Part shown: positions 12,858 to 24,300 of the stretch, in pieces | How positions within the stretch are numbered: the stretch's first letter is position 1 | Layout: the number at the start of each line of letters is the position of its first letter | Assembly: GCA_022885665.1 (NCBI GenBank) | Contig: JAGQDJ010000071.1 | Span: forward strand, 308,931-372,930 | Length of the DNA stretch: 64,000 nt | Direction: 5' to 3' | Origin: Triops longicaudatus | Lineage: Eukaryota > Arthropoda > Branchiopoda > Notostraca > Triopsidae | Position numbers and translations under genes: made by a program | Notes under the pieces: generated by a model | The model's database searches: none | Told to the model about the DNA's origin: nothing | The model's input: the letters and a program-made list of their open reading frames with translations, nothing else

Positions 12858-13711
12858 AACGTGGGTACGTCTAGTGACCTTGTATGTAAATCACTGCAGA
12901 GGCTTAATTTTGAATGCTTATTTATTAACAAAACAGGGGTTGTTAGGGCTCGTTTGTAATTCTTTTGTTGTTGTTTCTCAACTTGGGGTTGTTCACGCGG
13001 TGGGAGACACGAATTGAAGTGAATCGCGAATGGCTGCTACCGCTAGATGGCGAAACAGTACGAACTTTGCGCGCCAAGTCCATTGATGTATGGATGGTTG
13101 TCCTTACCAATGGACGCCGGGTTCCGACCAGAAATAGAACGCAACGGCAAAACCTGGCAAACGGAGATAAATTGCAATAGAAACAGATTTATGTAAGAAT
13201 ACTGGATTGACCTATTTCTTAATTGATATCTTCTTATTTAAGAACATGTATAAAACCAAGGGTTATTCTCAAATTAAAGAAGTATAAACCAAGTGGAATC
13301 GAAAATAAAAGCTTCGTAAAGCCGTTAACCATTGGTACACTAAAGCAGAGACCAAACATGTCACGGTCAGTTACTGAAACTGTGCTGTAATTACGAAACT
13401 GTAAGACTCATATGCAATAGATTTTCTTGAACACAAATACTACACATGTTAACGAAATATAGTTCTTTATTTGGCTTCAATTAACTTCACCGAGCTTCAA
13501 GATTCATAGAAAAGTAATCAGAACATTTTCTTGGCCACAATTCACTTCTTGGTTAAATAATATGAGGACTCCAATGAAACAGTAAGAAAGAAACTTATCG
13601 CTTCGAAATATTTGCATGACTGCATTTGAGCTGCGTGATTTGGCGCTATCACTTAGAAAAATAAGACAATTAGTTTTCAAGCTAAATTACTTCAGACAAA
13701 CGTTTACTTTT
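12858..13711. other. Spacer between the two LEDGF-like genes
   Basis: Contains the 5' flank of copy A and the 3' flank of copy B, including a polyadenylation signal at 13466-13471. No further coding region is recognised. Confidence 0.6.
13466..13471 (-). promoter_or_regulatory. Candidate polyadenylation signal (AATAAA) of LEDGF-like copy B
   Basis: The plus strand reads TTTATT, so AATAAA on the minus strand, about 240 bases after the copy B stop codon. This fits transcription ending before copy A begins, so the copies are separate genes. Confidence 0.5.
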
Positions 13712-16422
13712 TCACTCTGACGTTAGCATTATCACTTGGGCGTCGGTCAAACTGGAAGTCGTGGACCGGAATCGCTCCAAAGTGTTGTAAAACATATCCC
13801 AAAACGACATCTCGACTGGTGGAGTATTAAACAGTGGCTTGATTTGCTCTTCTAAAATTTTGTCAGCTTTCTTTCTGATCTTACGTGATTTTTCAACATA
13901 GAATTCCTGTAAAACGGCAATCTATTAAGTAAAACTAAAGTATTTTGCAGTCAAGTCCACTTACTCGCTTTTCCTTCGTGATTCCAGGGCAATCAGGCGG
14001 GCCAATGTACCGTTTGAGTTTCCGAATGGTGTCAATAACAATCGGATGTTTTTTAAGCATCAAAGCCTCGATTTTTAGCATGCTTAAATCACTTAAATGC
14101 GCCAAAGCTTTCGTCAAGTTCGGATCTTTGATCCTCAGCGCCCTTCTAATGTCGCTTTCGAGTCGGATCATTTTGGCTTCTTCACGCAAAAAGCTAGTAT
14201 TTTTTTTAATTTTCCCCCATTTGTAGTTTGTTGTTAAAATGACTTACTTCTTCTGTCCTAGCTTGTCAGGTGCTGTTTCTCCCAAATTCGGGTCTTTATC
14301 TGCATCAGACTCTCCCGCATTAGGCTGTTGAACGATTTTCGTACAAGGTCTTGGTGCTCCTGCTGGATTTGTGGAAGAATTTCCATCTGTTGATGCATTT
14401 CTGGGCCGCTAGCGAAAGAACATTACCCGAAAAATTAATAAAAGAGACGTTTATCCATAAAAAAGTATATTCGTGTTAAGTTAGATTGAAATTCGGGTAA
14501 AATGCTGCGAAAATGGCGAAATCAATGACAACTTTCAACGAACACATAGTTCGTTTTTACATTTTTGTTAGAAAAGTTATCAGTGGGCATTAAAAAAAAA
14601 TTGAACTGATATATACTGATGATGCTGGCGAATTGGTACTGAGACAAGTTTCTCCATCCCTGACAACATGATCGGGTGACTTTCTTACTACTCTTGTTCC
14701 GATATCTTTCTGCGAGCCGGTACTCACTTTTTCATCACTTATCGTAGGATCATCTACAAGAATTGAACGAAAGAAAATTGACAAGCGTGCTAGTAAGTAC
14801 GTAAATAAAATACTTGCGCCCTTTCCGATAACGCAAGGACGTTTCGGTGAAGATTCATTTTCGCCCGAGTTTTTCAAATTTCTTTTCCATCCAGCAGGCG
14901 AGCTTTCTTTTCGAGTATCGGCAGTTCCATTCGGTTTCGAGACACTTTTGTTCCCATCATTGGCTACACCGTTTTCCTATAAAAAGGCATTTATTAGATA
15001 CTCTAAAAAAATATTTCAAATTTAAAAGTTTAATTTCGAAAATAACAATTTAAACATAAAATTCTGTCTGTTTTATCGATAAGCTAATTTTCACAAAATG
15101 AAGGACTGAACGATAAGGAAAATCAACGACACCGAAATCTTCACCTCCGTTTCACTTTCACCTTCGGATGAACTGGACCATACGATCGAAATGATTTTGT
15201 TATTACCACCGTTTTTCTTTACTTCATTTTCCACCTTGGGTCGAAAGACAGGCACATCTTCGATTTTTTCCGGCAAATCCTGCTCGTCATCCGCAATTTC
15301 TACAAACTCGGGCTCTTCCAGCGCTATTACGGTCTCCACATTTCGTGGTTTCTCCATCGGCTTAGTAATCTGTGCTTCAAAAACTTTGGGTTCCTCTTCG
15401 TCTATTTCTATCATAGCTATAGGAACTCTTGCTTTTGAAGTTTTGCTGACTTCTGTAAGTACTTCCGGTTCATCGTCGTAGCAGTTTTTTTCGGTTTCGC
15501 CGTCGCCTTCGACTTCGATAGCGACAGGAACTTCGAATGAACTCAAATACTGGAGATTGGTTGTATTTTCTGCTTCGGAAATACTGGTAATGATAGCTGC
15601 AATGTTTAGGCTTGTAGTTTCTGTACGATTTGGTGCATTATATGCAGCACGATTGATGTCTTCGCAATCGTCCGGAACGTCAGCGATATTTACCAATTCT
15701 TCAGCTGTATTGTTCTGAAGCTTCGACGAGGAGGAGAGCGATACTGGCTCACAAGGGGTTTCAGGTACTGACACACGCGAAGACGATTTCAGAACAAACT
15801 GTGATTCTGTTTCTAAAGCCCATTGCGCACTAATGGATGGACTGTCGGGATCAACGATCGCTGATACCGGCTCTGTTTTAATGTTGGAAGTTTGTGTTTC
15901 CGTAACTTGTTGCAATTTGTCTAAATCTTCTTCAGACTCCTCCAGAGACTTCTCTTCCTTAATTTTCAAAGTGTCTTGAGCCGGTTTAGCGCTTTTATTG
16001 CCTTCGGCTTCTTTCAGCGCTTTAAGAAATCCAGAAACTTTGTCGGACTTGGCGTTTACTAGTTTGCTTTTGTAGTCTTTGAAGGGATACATTTCATGTT
16101 CTTTTACTTCGGTCCTAGAATTCAGTGAAAGCTAGAGATTATTACTCTGAAGGTAATTATTAATCTTAACTATAATCTTTGCTTCTATGAGCAGAAAATA
16201 GGTTAATAAATGAAGCTTACGTAATGTACGAGCCGTAAAGCCGTACTTTGTACTTTTTCTTGTGCGCTTTGTCAACGCGAATTACCTATGTAAAGGAAAT
16301 CTAAATGTTAGGAATTTAAGGAGAAAAAGGATTTGGTTTACTTTAGCTGGCCAAGGAGGAAGGCCTTTAGTTTTGGCGAATACTTGCTCGCCGATTCTAA
16401 AACATTTGTTAGATTTTTCCAT
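13712..16422 (-). CDS. LEDGF/Jasper-like PWWP and integrase-binding-domain protein (copy B, diverged)
   Basis: Eight coding exons on the minus strand: 16422-16342, 16285-16221, 16114-15145, 14976-14814, 14753-14617, 14408-14248, 14193-13965 and 13906-13712, encoding 666 residues. It opens with a PWWP domain (GEQVFAKTKGLPPWPAK, VRLYGSYITTEV, KVSGFLKALKEAE). A long acidic Ser/Glu-rich region follows, then an integrase-binding-like domain at about residues 527-620. The first two introns have the same phases as in copy A, and the exon before the domain ends in the same phase, so the pair arose by duplication. The domain that copy A splits over two exons sits in one exon here. At the position of the family's key aspartate copy B has Lys548, with Asp one residue later. 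The stop at 13714-13712 is the simplest end, but a GTGAAA donor overlapping it could lead to a further exon near 13640. Confidence 0.82.
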
Positions 16423-17133
16423 TTTCAGTAATGGGCTTGACCAGTAAATAAAAACTGACATATATTTTATTCGGATATTTTACTCCACAATGCTCAGGAA
16501 CGGAATCGATGGTATCACAACCGAATGTTTGAATAATACATTTGTTTACAATTCCGATTGTGCTGTAATGCCGTCCAGTCTAGTAACTCTAGTTGTTGTA
16601 TGTGACAGCCTTAGGAGGAAACTCCGCCTATTCTGTTTTCAAGTGCTCCACACCGAATGATAAGTTCATGAATGGAGTGGACCCCAAATTCGACACAGGA
16701 ACCTTATTTGGCCGTAACCCCAATTTTGACAAAAGCAACGTAATCTTCTTGAACGACTTTGTAATTATGGCCTACATGTCTAGAAAAGAATACAGAAAAA
16801 AGGAACGTTGCTTCCAACATGTTAGTAGTCAATGAAGAAGTAAATCTTAATTTATTCAAGTCGTTGTCCGTCGCGTTTCTGAGGAAAGGTTTGCTTCTTT
16901 GGGAATTGCTTGAAAATTGGCCTAGCAACGTGAAACGCAGTAGTATCATAAAAAGATATTTTATTGAAATTTTTCTTCAGTACGTCGGAAAAGTAAAGTA
17001 AGAAATTAAGCAGTGGTACTAAGAACTTCTGTATTCTCTTTCTAGCAGGGGAAATATATACAGGGAAACACCGTTTCGGGCCTTCGCAAAATTTGTTAAA
17101 ATCTTTTCCTAAGATTCACCATCTTAAATCTTC
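16423..17133. other. Spacer between LEDGF-like copy B and Pam16
   Basis: Contains an AATAAA on the minus strand at 16960-16965, suitable for Pam16. It also holds an unassigned plus-strand reading frame of about 80 codons at 16593-16835 (VTALGGNSAYSVFKCS...), flanked by acceptor-like and donor-like sites. I do not recognise that frame and cannot say whether it is coding. Confidence 0.5.
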
Positions 17134-17600
17134 CTATTTTGTGCTCGCGTTGCTATTTGACGACGCGGTTTGCTTGCTCGCTTGCGCTCTTAATTCTTCA
17201 TCTATTCGTTCTTTCGCTCGGAAAACTTTGGATTGAAGGTAGAAAGAGCCTGCTTTCGTCTTGTCATTTATTTTAAATAAATGATCGTAGTTTTTCTGGA
17301 TGGCTTCCGGGTCGAGTTGGCTCACGTTTAAAATTTGCTGAGCTTCTTCAAGCGTCATGCCGGTTTTGGCATTCGCTGCTGCACGAGCTGCTCCAGCAGC
17401 TCCGCCTCCTGCTCGACTAGCTGCTTGCTGGCTTGCTTGAAATTCTTGTTTCAAAGCCCGAGCAAAAGCTTTTCCAATAACCTAGCAAACGATGACATAA
17501 CAATTAACCCTTGAAAACCATTACGTTATTTAAATTCATATGACCTGATTTTACTTACTTGTGTGCCGAGGACGACAATTTGCACTATATATTTGGCCAT
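17134..17600 (-). CDS. Pam16: Pam16/Magmas, J-like subunit of the mitochondrial import motor
   Basis: Two coding exons on the minus strand, 17600-17559 and 17481-17134, encoding 129 residues, the usual length for the family. Pam16 sits on the matrix side of the inner mitochondrial membrane at the TIM23 translocase. There it pairs with the J-protein Pam14/DNAJC19 and restrains its stimulation of mtHsp70. The N-terminus MAKYIVQIVVLG and the AFARALKQEF stretch are typical. The degenerate J-like domain follows with EEAQQILNVS, NYDHLFKIND and GSFYLQSKVFRAKERIDEEL. As expected for Pam16, there is no HPD motif. An Ala/Gly-rich linker lies in between. The single intron is short with clean GT-AG sites. 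Drosophila's orthologue is called blp. Confidence 0.96.
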
Positions 17601-19784
17601 TCTAGCTGCTAAGCAAGGCAAAATTCAACATGTAGGTAGGATTCTGTAATATTATGAAATGTGTTGACACACGTGAGAAGGAACTTGATTGTGTCTCCTC
17701 CACGACAGATGGCATGAGAGTATTTTCCAAAAACGTATAAGTTAACACAAATAGTTAACACGTCAACGTCAATAGTTAACACAATTTATCAGTTAATAAG
17801 TATTAGAATTTTCAACATATTTATATTTTTATTACAGAGTAGATTTTATGCAATTAAATGCAGCTGAAACCATAGAGAACAGGGTGACTAATTCACTTTT
17901 CATGCATTCCGCCGTTTTTGAAGTTTCATTCGCAGTTCACATCGTGCTAAGTTAGGAACCGATTCATCTTTCCCGGCTCATGAGAATGTCCATTTTTTTT
18001 TCTTTGAACCCGGAAGCACCATTTCTTTCTAATGAAGTTTTACCGGCATGAAGCAGCAAATCATGCGGTTCTGTGCCAAAATTATACTTTTAAGTTTGAC
18101 ACCTTTTTTTGCCGATTTGCAATTTAGAAAAATATAAAGTTAATAAGGCATGAATTCTTTTTCATACGAAAATTGGAGTTTAGCAGAAAATCAAGGCAAT
18201 TGAATTAAAATCCAAATCGTTAAGTAATGAGTTTGTAAATCAAGAGATCTGCGTCATTTTTCAAGTAAAGCGTTGCTGTTAATCTTTTTTTTCTGTTTTT
18301 TTTTTTTACCTTACCAGCGTAGGCGGGAGCCTATTGCTGGAGCTTTTTATTTACAAACACATTTACAATGGTATTATTATAATCTTGCGTAAATGGTTCG
18401 TAGTTACGAAATTCTGCTAAAAAGCACAACTCGGTCAAATGTCTTCCTGATGTTCATAACTTGTGGTCCGTACTCAACAAAGGGACTTAGAGTTGATTGA
18501 CATTTATTAGTATTTGTAAGGGTAAGTAAATAGTCCAGCCTCGTTCTTTACGTAAGTACGCACTATCAAGACATATTTATTTAACCGTATTACTGCAAGT
18601 GTCTACGGACTTGTAGGGACACGATAGCCTGTCCGTAAGTCTCTCAATGGTCATTTGGACGCAAAGAGGGAGGTACACGGAGGAACGACTCTTATGGGGG
18701 CGAATACACAGTCCATAAAGTGTAGTTAATGAAAAGGTAGCCGAGTCTTGTGACAGGATCGTAAGAACACCCTCTTCTCTTGAACACGCTTCACCTCTGG
18801 TCGTATCTCCTAATATTACTTTGCGCTTCCCTGAAGAATGTCTTCCCAATGCCTCGGGCAGTGAGAGGGTCATACACGGCTCATAAGTTACAGTTAGAGC
18901 GAGCCTCCCCCCACGCGCTGCTATACAAGGTTGGTAGCCTTTGCACGCTGCCTTGCCCACGTGGCCTGAAAGGACGCCAAGACGTCTTTCCTTGGAAACT
19001 GCGCTTGTAATTCGATTAGTTAACAGTTTAAGAGAAGTGCACGACGTGCTGGACAGTTCAGATTAAAGCGACACGTTAGCCTCGTAATTCTTGCGGGGTA
19101 TTTCGAGCAAAATCAAATAAAAATGGCCACGAGACGCTTCCTGGAAAGCGTGCCAGAAAAGCCCAGAAAGTGTATTGCACCAAATTTCCAACAAATACAA
19201 TGAAATCATTGGTCATTAGTCTTTTAATTAATCCCAGGCCCACTAACCAGCCATAACTTGGTTTGACGCAAGTTCTACCTTCCAATCAAGTAAAGAACAA
19301 GTTTGGTGGCACGTACGTACGAAAGGGTTGTTCTTGGAACAATTCAGGGGCTTCAGGCCTCGGCCAGTGGAGGTAAGCATACTTAATGAATTGTCACCGT
19401 TTCTCGGGAAAGTAAATACAACGGGCATATGAGGGAGTAGAATGCTTGGGCTGCGACACGGTTAAAACGTATAAACACTGAATAGGGTGGCTTTAACAAG
19501 TCAAAGGCAATTTGGCACGACAACTCAAGTTTTAGGGCAACAAGAGAAGACCAAGCTCGTCCCTCTCTTGCCTTCGTTTTAGTCTTTCTTAATCACATTA
19601 TGCAATTGAGATCAAGCCGACGGTCGTTAATGCCAGACAAGGGGAGCGGTCACATATCAGAAGTAAGACATTGGGGAGGATCTAATTAAGTCACTTGGAA
19701 CTTGGCCTTTATGGAGAAATATCTCATGGTGTCTTCCTTTTTTAGTTACGCTTTTTAACTCAAGTTTGCCTCTTAACGAAGTTT
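17601..19784. other. Intergenic stretch, no gene recognised
   Basis: Lies between Pam16 and the 3' end of the Shox gene. It has T-rich runs near 18290-18310 and moderate-length reading frames on both strands (for example 18577-18960), none with a recognisable domain. It probably includes the Shox 3' untranslated region. Confidence 0.5.
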
Positions 19785-21390
19785 TCAGCCCGTTTTACCC
19801 GGCAAACTCAGAGACTCGACGTACTGGCGGGCTTTCAGACGCAAATCTGCGATGCTGGAGTGGCGACTCACGAGGTCTTCGGGGAGATTGGTGGTAGAGG
19901 AGGTAAAAGTGGGAGGAGGTGGCATTAACGGAAAGGGCCAGCAAGGGTGGTAGATGGCGGGGTGGAAGAACCAGAGCGGGTGGGGTGCAGGGGGTTGAGG
20001 TGGAGTGGTGGTATCTGGTGACAACAGGTTGGGTGTAGGAGGAGCGTTGGAAGTTGGGGTTGGTGGCGTACTGGGACTGCTGTTGGTGGTAACTAAGCTG
20101 GAAGGTAAGGGTACTTTGGTGACGGTGGTGGAAGTGGTGCCGATGCTGTTTAAAGTGGCGGTGAAAGATGTGGAGGCCGATGTTGCGCTTAGAACGTTGG
20201 CGTACTGAAAAAAAGAAACATGAATCCTTATGCATAATAGTAATAAATTTTTTATCAATAAAACTAATAATATCAATAACATCAATAAATTGTCAATATA
20301 AATAATACTGAAAAATTAAAAGGAATAGCAAAGAAATACATAAATGGGAACATTAATAAAAATATGCTGATATTTTCAATACAGACAAATAAAAAATCAT
20401 ATGAAAGAAAAGGCTTGTTTAAGTATTTTAACAGAAATTGGTCCAAGTTGTGAAGGAAGAATTACTTGATGAGCGGCGGCTGACAGTAGTGCCGAGTCTA
20501 GAGGAAACGGTGGAAGGTTAAGGCGGTCGTAGGGTAAGACTGGTGGTGTACTGTGACTCAGATTGTGATAGCTAGACGAATTGGTGAGTAAAGAAGATGA
20601 AGGACGCTGGATTGGGAGCTCGAAAGTGGTCAAATTGGCGGTCGACACAGGAATTCCGTGTCCTAACGCGACAATATTAGTTTTTTTTCCAACTAATATA
20701 CGAAATAAGGTGATCAATGAAACAGCTTTGACTTGAATTTGACTAGAATCGTGCAAGAACAGAAAAGAATTGAATTAAATTGACTTCTAATCCCTGAGAT
20801 GCGAAAATGCCTTGAATTGACCTGAATTTCGAGATCTCATAAATGAATTGAACTTCTCGAAAAATGTGGCAAATAGATTTGAATTGAGTTCAGCTTTCCT
20901 TAAATTTGCCCAATTAGTATTACTGGTCGTTTTTAAATGATCGCTCCTTATTTTTCGTGACTGACAGACAGTAATTTTAAAGCAAACAGCATTCCTCACC
21001 TTTCGGTCCTTGGCTTTCATGTTTCCGGCATTTAGCGCGTCTGTTCTGGAACCAAACCTTTTAAAAATAGCCATTTAGCTACAAAACCATATTTTATCGA
21101 ATGTCAGATACCTGGACTCGAGCTTCGCTTAATCCAAGCCTTTGGCTTAACTCTTCCCTCATGTATGCATCCGGATAATGCGTTTCGTCAAAGAGTCGTT
21201 CCAATTCGGCCAATTGCTCCAAGGTAAAGTTGGTTCGACTCCGTCGTGGTTTCATTTTACCACCCGGAGTACCTCCTCCGCTGCTACTGTCCGGTAACTT
21301 ACACTTGGCGTCCTCTAACGCCGCATTATCCGTCAGGACATCCACCATTGGTGATATTTTGCCCGAAAGCTGGGTATCCACTTCGCTCAT
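19785..21390 (-). CDS. Shox: Shox-type paired-like homeobox transcription factor
   Basis: Four coding exons on the minus strand, 21390-21112, 21057-21000, 20662-20466 and 20204-19785, encoding 317 residues. The homeodomain (about residues 49-108) starts RRSRTNFTLEQLAELERLFD and contains DAYMREELSQRLGLSEARVQ. Across the intron it continues VWFQNRRAKCRK. The Q in VWFQNRR is where the intron-split third helix contacts DNA. The 58-base second exon has, to my recollection, the same size as the matching exon in vertebrate SHOX. The C-terminus carries an OAR motif, SSIADLRLKARQYVESLSL (about 294-312), as in SHOX/SHOX2. The intervening region is rich in Ser, Thr and Pro. Such factors act in the nucleus; in vertebrates they pattern limbs and neurons. 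It is isolated, with a large gene-free region upstream, as is common for developmental regulators. Confidence 0.94.
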
Positions 21391-24300
21391 CTTTATTTTT
21401 CACGTCTTTCACTTTGTTCTTGAATTTCAGAATCACCTGTTCCGTTTCAGCACTTTAAGTTTTTAGTTATTTAAAACAATATTTTTATATATTTTCTTAA
21501 AATCTGGTTCGATAGTTAATTTACTCGTTTACTATTGCAAATTGGGAAAGAACCCGGGAAGGTTCGGAGTTAACCTTCAATATGAAACGGTTTGAAAGTC
21601 GGGTTGGTTTATGTTCCCACGTTTTGTTTTGGTTGCTGTTGCAAGCGTGCATTCAATTCCGCGAGAAGGGTTTTTGGAAAAGAAGACGAAGAGCTAGTAG
21701 TAGTGTAGTGGCTGTAGGAAGTTGGTTGGATGGTGTTGTAGCATTTCAAGCTGTTGAGTGTGTCCCTAGTGAGCTATTGGAACTGTCCTCACAGGGCAAC
21801 TTAGCCCCTGACACCTCACTATGTTAACCGTGCATTTACGTAATGAAATGGAATGAATCGGGCCAATCTCCAACGACGCCCTTTCCACCACTTGCCACCG
21901 CCGAAAAGCCTTTTTACTAACCCAAGCAAAGGCCTCCGGGGACCTGTTTCAAGCAGCAGCGTCAAATTAAACCTTCCATTTCGTATCATGCATAAGCTCC
22001 TGCTCACATTACTCCTTTCCTCCCAACAATGTTTTCTAACATTTTTTCGACCAACGTTCCCCTTTATTAAAAAAAAGGAAGCTAGGATAAATGGTGTACG
22101 ATGAAAGATTTATGCCAAAAAACTCCTTGTGTATATACAACGTATACTTGAAAGAAATTTACTGATGCTTCAGCAATAAATTCATAAAAAATTTTGTGTA
22201 AGGGTTAAACATTACATATTTGTGGCGTAACCTAGTACTGCTATACTATTAGTGTTTCGTGCTTTTAGTGCACATTTCTTTCAAATAATTTCTCTTAAGT
22301 TTCTTTTAGATTTTGGTAGTGCTCAAATTTCTTTTATATACTACTTTCTGTAATATAAGCTTACAATAACGGTTGAAATCTATTATAAGTTTCTTTAATT
22401 ATTCTACGAAGGAAATTAAAAACGAGAATCCTAGCGAACGAGAATCCGATGTGCTGCATGTTTCAATAGGGAAACTAAGTTTACTTTTTTATTTTACTTT
22501 ATGCCTGTCCTGATACTTTATTTGATTTCATTAGAACTTTAACCAGAAGCTGATTTTTGTGAATAAAATAAATATTGAGCAAAATGCTCCTTCAAGAAGA
22601 ACGCACTTATAGATCACTTATTTAACTTCTAGTAAAAGAACTAAGCAATTCAACAGTTCAGCAGGAGTTGACAAGAATAAAGCCCGTTTGGCAAATAAAT
22701 AAAACATGAAGCTCTTGGAAGTGTTCACAAGAAGTACTGAAACACATTTTTACGCATACAGCAGATTAACAGGTACAGCAATTGAAGCTGGAAGTCTTCA
22801 AATCTTTTCTCGTTTAAATTGACTAATTTTAAACGCAATTAGAAAAACACTTTTAACCGAAACACAAATACTCTAACGCAAAACTCTGACAAATCTACGC
22901 CGAAATAACTTACCTTTCTGAAACCAGAGCACAGATACTTCACAGATTCCTTTAGATACCTACACGTGGTAACGCACTTTTAAGACAATATTCACGTCGT
23001 AATCCACTATTCTGTTGTATCTTATCGTGAGCTGGGTTGAAGTAGTACTTGACGGAATTCCGAGTCCATGACCGAGTTTGTACCATGCAGAAATGCGAGA
23101 TGGTACCGTAAAACGAGTAGGCGTGACTTACGCAGCTTCCTGGGACTGGCCCTCTTAAGGGGAGTATTAGGGTGAGAGGGTGGTTTGAGTCAGTGGAGGG
23201 TGAAGGGATTGTCGTTGGGAGTGAATCTCTTGATCGTTTTTATTCCCCAAAGAAGCTGGCTGATGATTGGGAGATGAAGACCCGCGTTTCGGAAGCTGCG
23301 TGGTCAGACGGGCTTTAAAAAGAAAGGGTTTACACCCTGCCAGGGAAAGAGACTTCGCTCGCTGAGAGGACACGCCCGCTTGGAAGGGAGAGGATTGTGA
23401 CAACAATACAGTCTATTAGCGCGAAGTGGTAAGGATGCACGAGACAACAAATGACGAGTTTTAATCCAATTAAGTCGCCACGACGTGTAAAGATAAATGA
23501 ATCTTCGTATACTATATCCTCCACCCTCTGTTCTGTCCCAGAGTTTCTAGGATCTGCCATTTTGTCCGACTCACTCCTACCGTAATTTGTTGTGAGGAAC
23601 TGCCAGTAATACGAGAAGCAAATTGAACAGAATGGGATACTATTAGTCTACACATTTTGGGAGAAAACCGCAAATTCCTTCGGCATTGTCCAAAACTTGC
23701 ATTTTTTTGTGCAAGTGATTTACGATATTTACAGTTTTTATAAAAAATTTCGATTCTGTCAACTTGTACCGAAGAGTAGTTGATAAAAACGGGTTCACGT
23801 GTTAAGTGAAGTAGAATTTATTTTTAAGAAATCCAGCGTGGTATAATAATAATAAAAAAAATAAATCTTTATTGTGCTTTAATTCTGCTTTCCTGGGGCT
23901 AAAAGGGAAAATTTCATACTGTTAATGAGTAAGTGCATTAAAGTTAACGTAAGAGGCAATCTTTTGCGAAAAAAATGAAAAGACTCCTGGTAACAAGGAA
24001 TTGAACGTGAGAGAATTTATGACACATGTTCAGAGTCTTTGAATTTTCACTACCAAAAGAGAACTAGGACAGTTAGCATTTCCTTTTTTCTTCCCAGAAA
24101 CTCACTTAATTTACCAGCGTTTCTATCACCAAATGAAAACACAATAATAGCCTTTCGGCTTCAGGCAAATTCGGTGTTCAAAATTACATAGTAAACTCCG
24201 ACCTCTTTCCCGTGTTCTAACTTATAGGTTTTTGGAGCGAAGCGTTGCGAGGAAACAAAACGGATGAAAACTCAGTTCAGAAATACAAAACCCCCTTCAA

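Noticed and set aside
13500..13655. A ninth exon of LEDGF-like copy B joined by the GTGAAA donor at the end of the last listed exon
   Set aside because: The join keeps frame, but the resulting tail (hydrophobic, Cys-containing) does not resemble the short polar tail of copy A. The in-exon stop is simpler.
20787..21074. 95-codon minus-strand frame starting MAIFKRFGSRTDALN
   Set aside because: It is the wrong reading frame of the second Shox exon; shifted by the splice, the same bases give VWFQNRRAKCRK.
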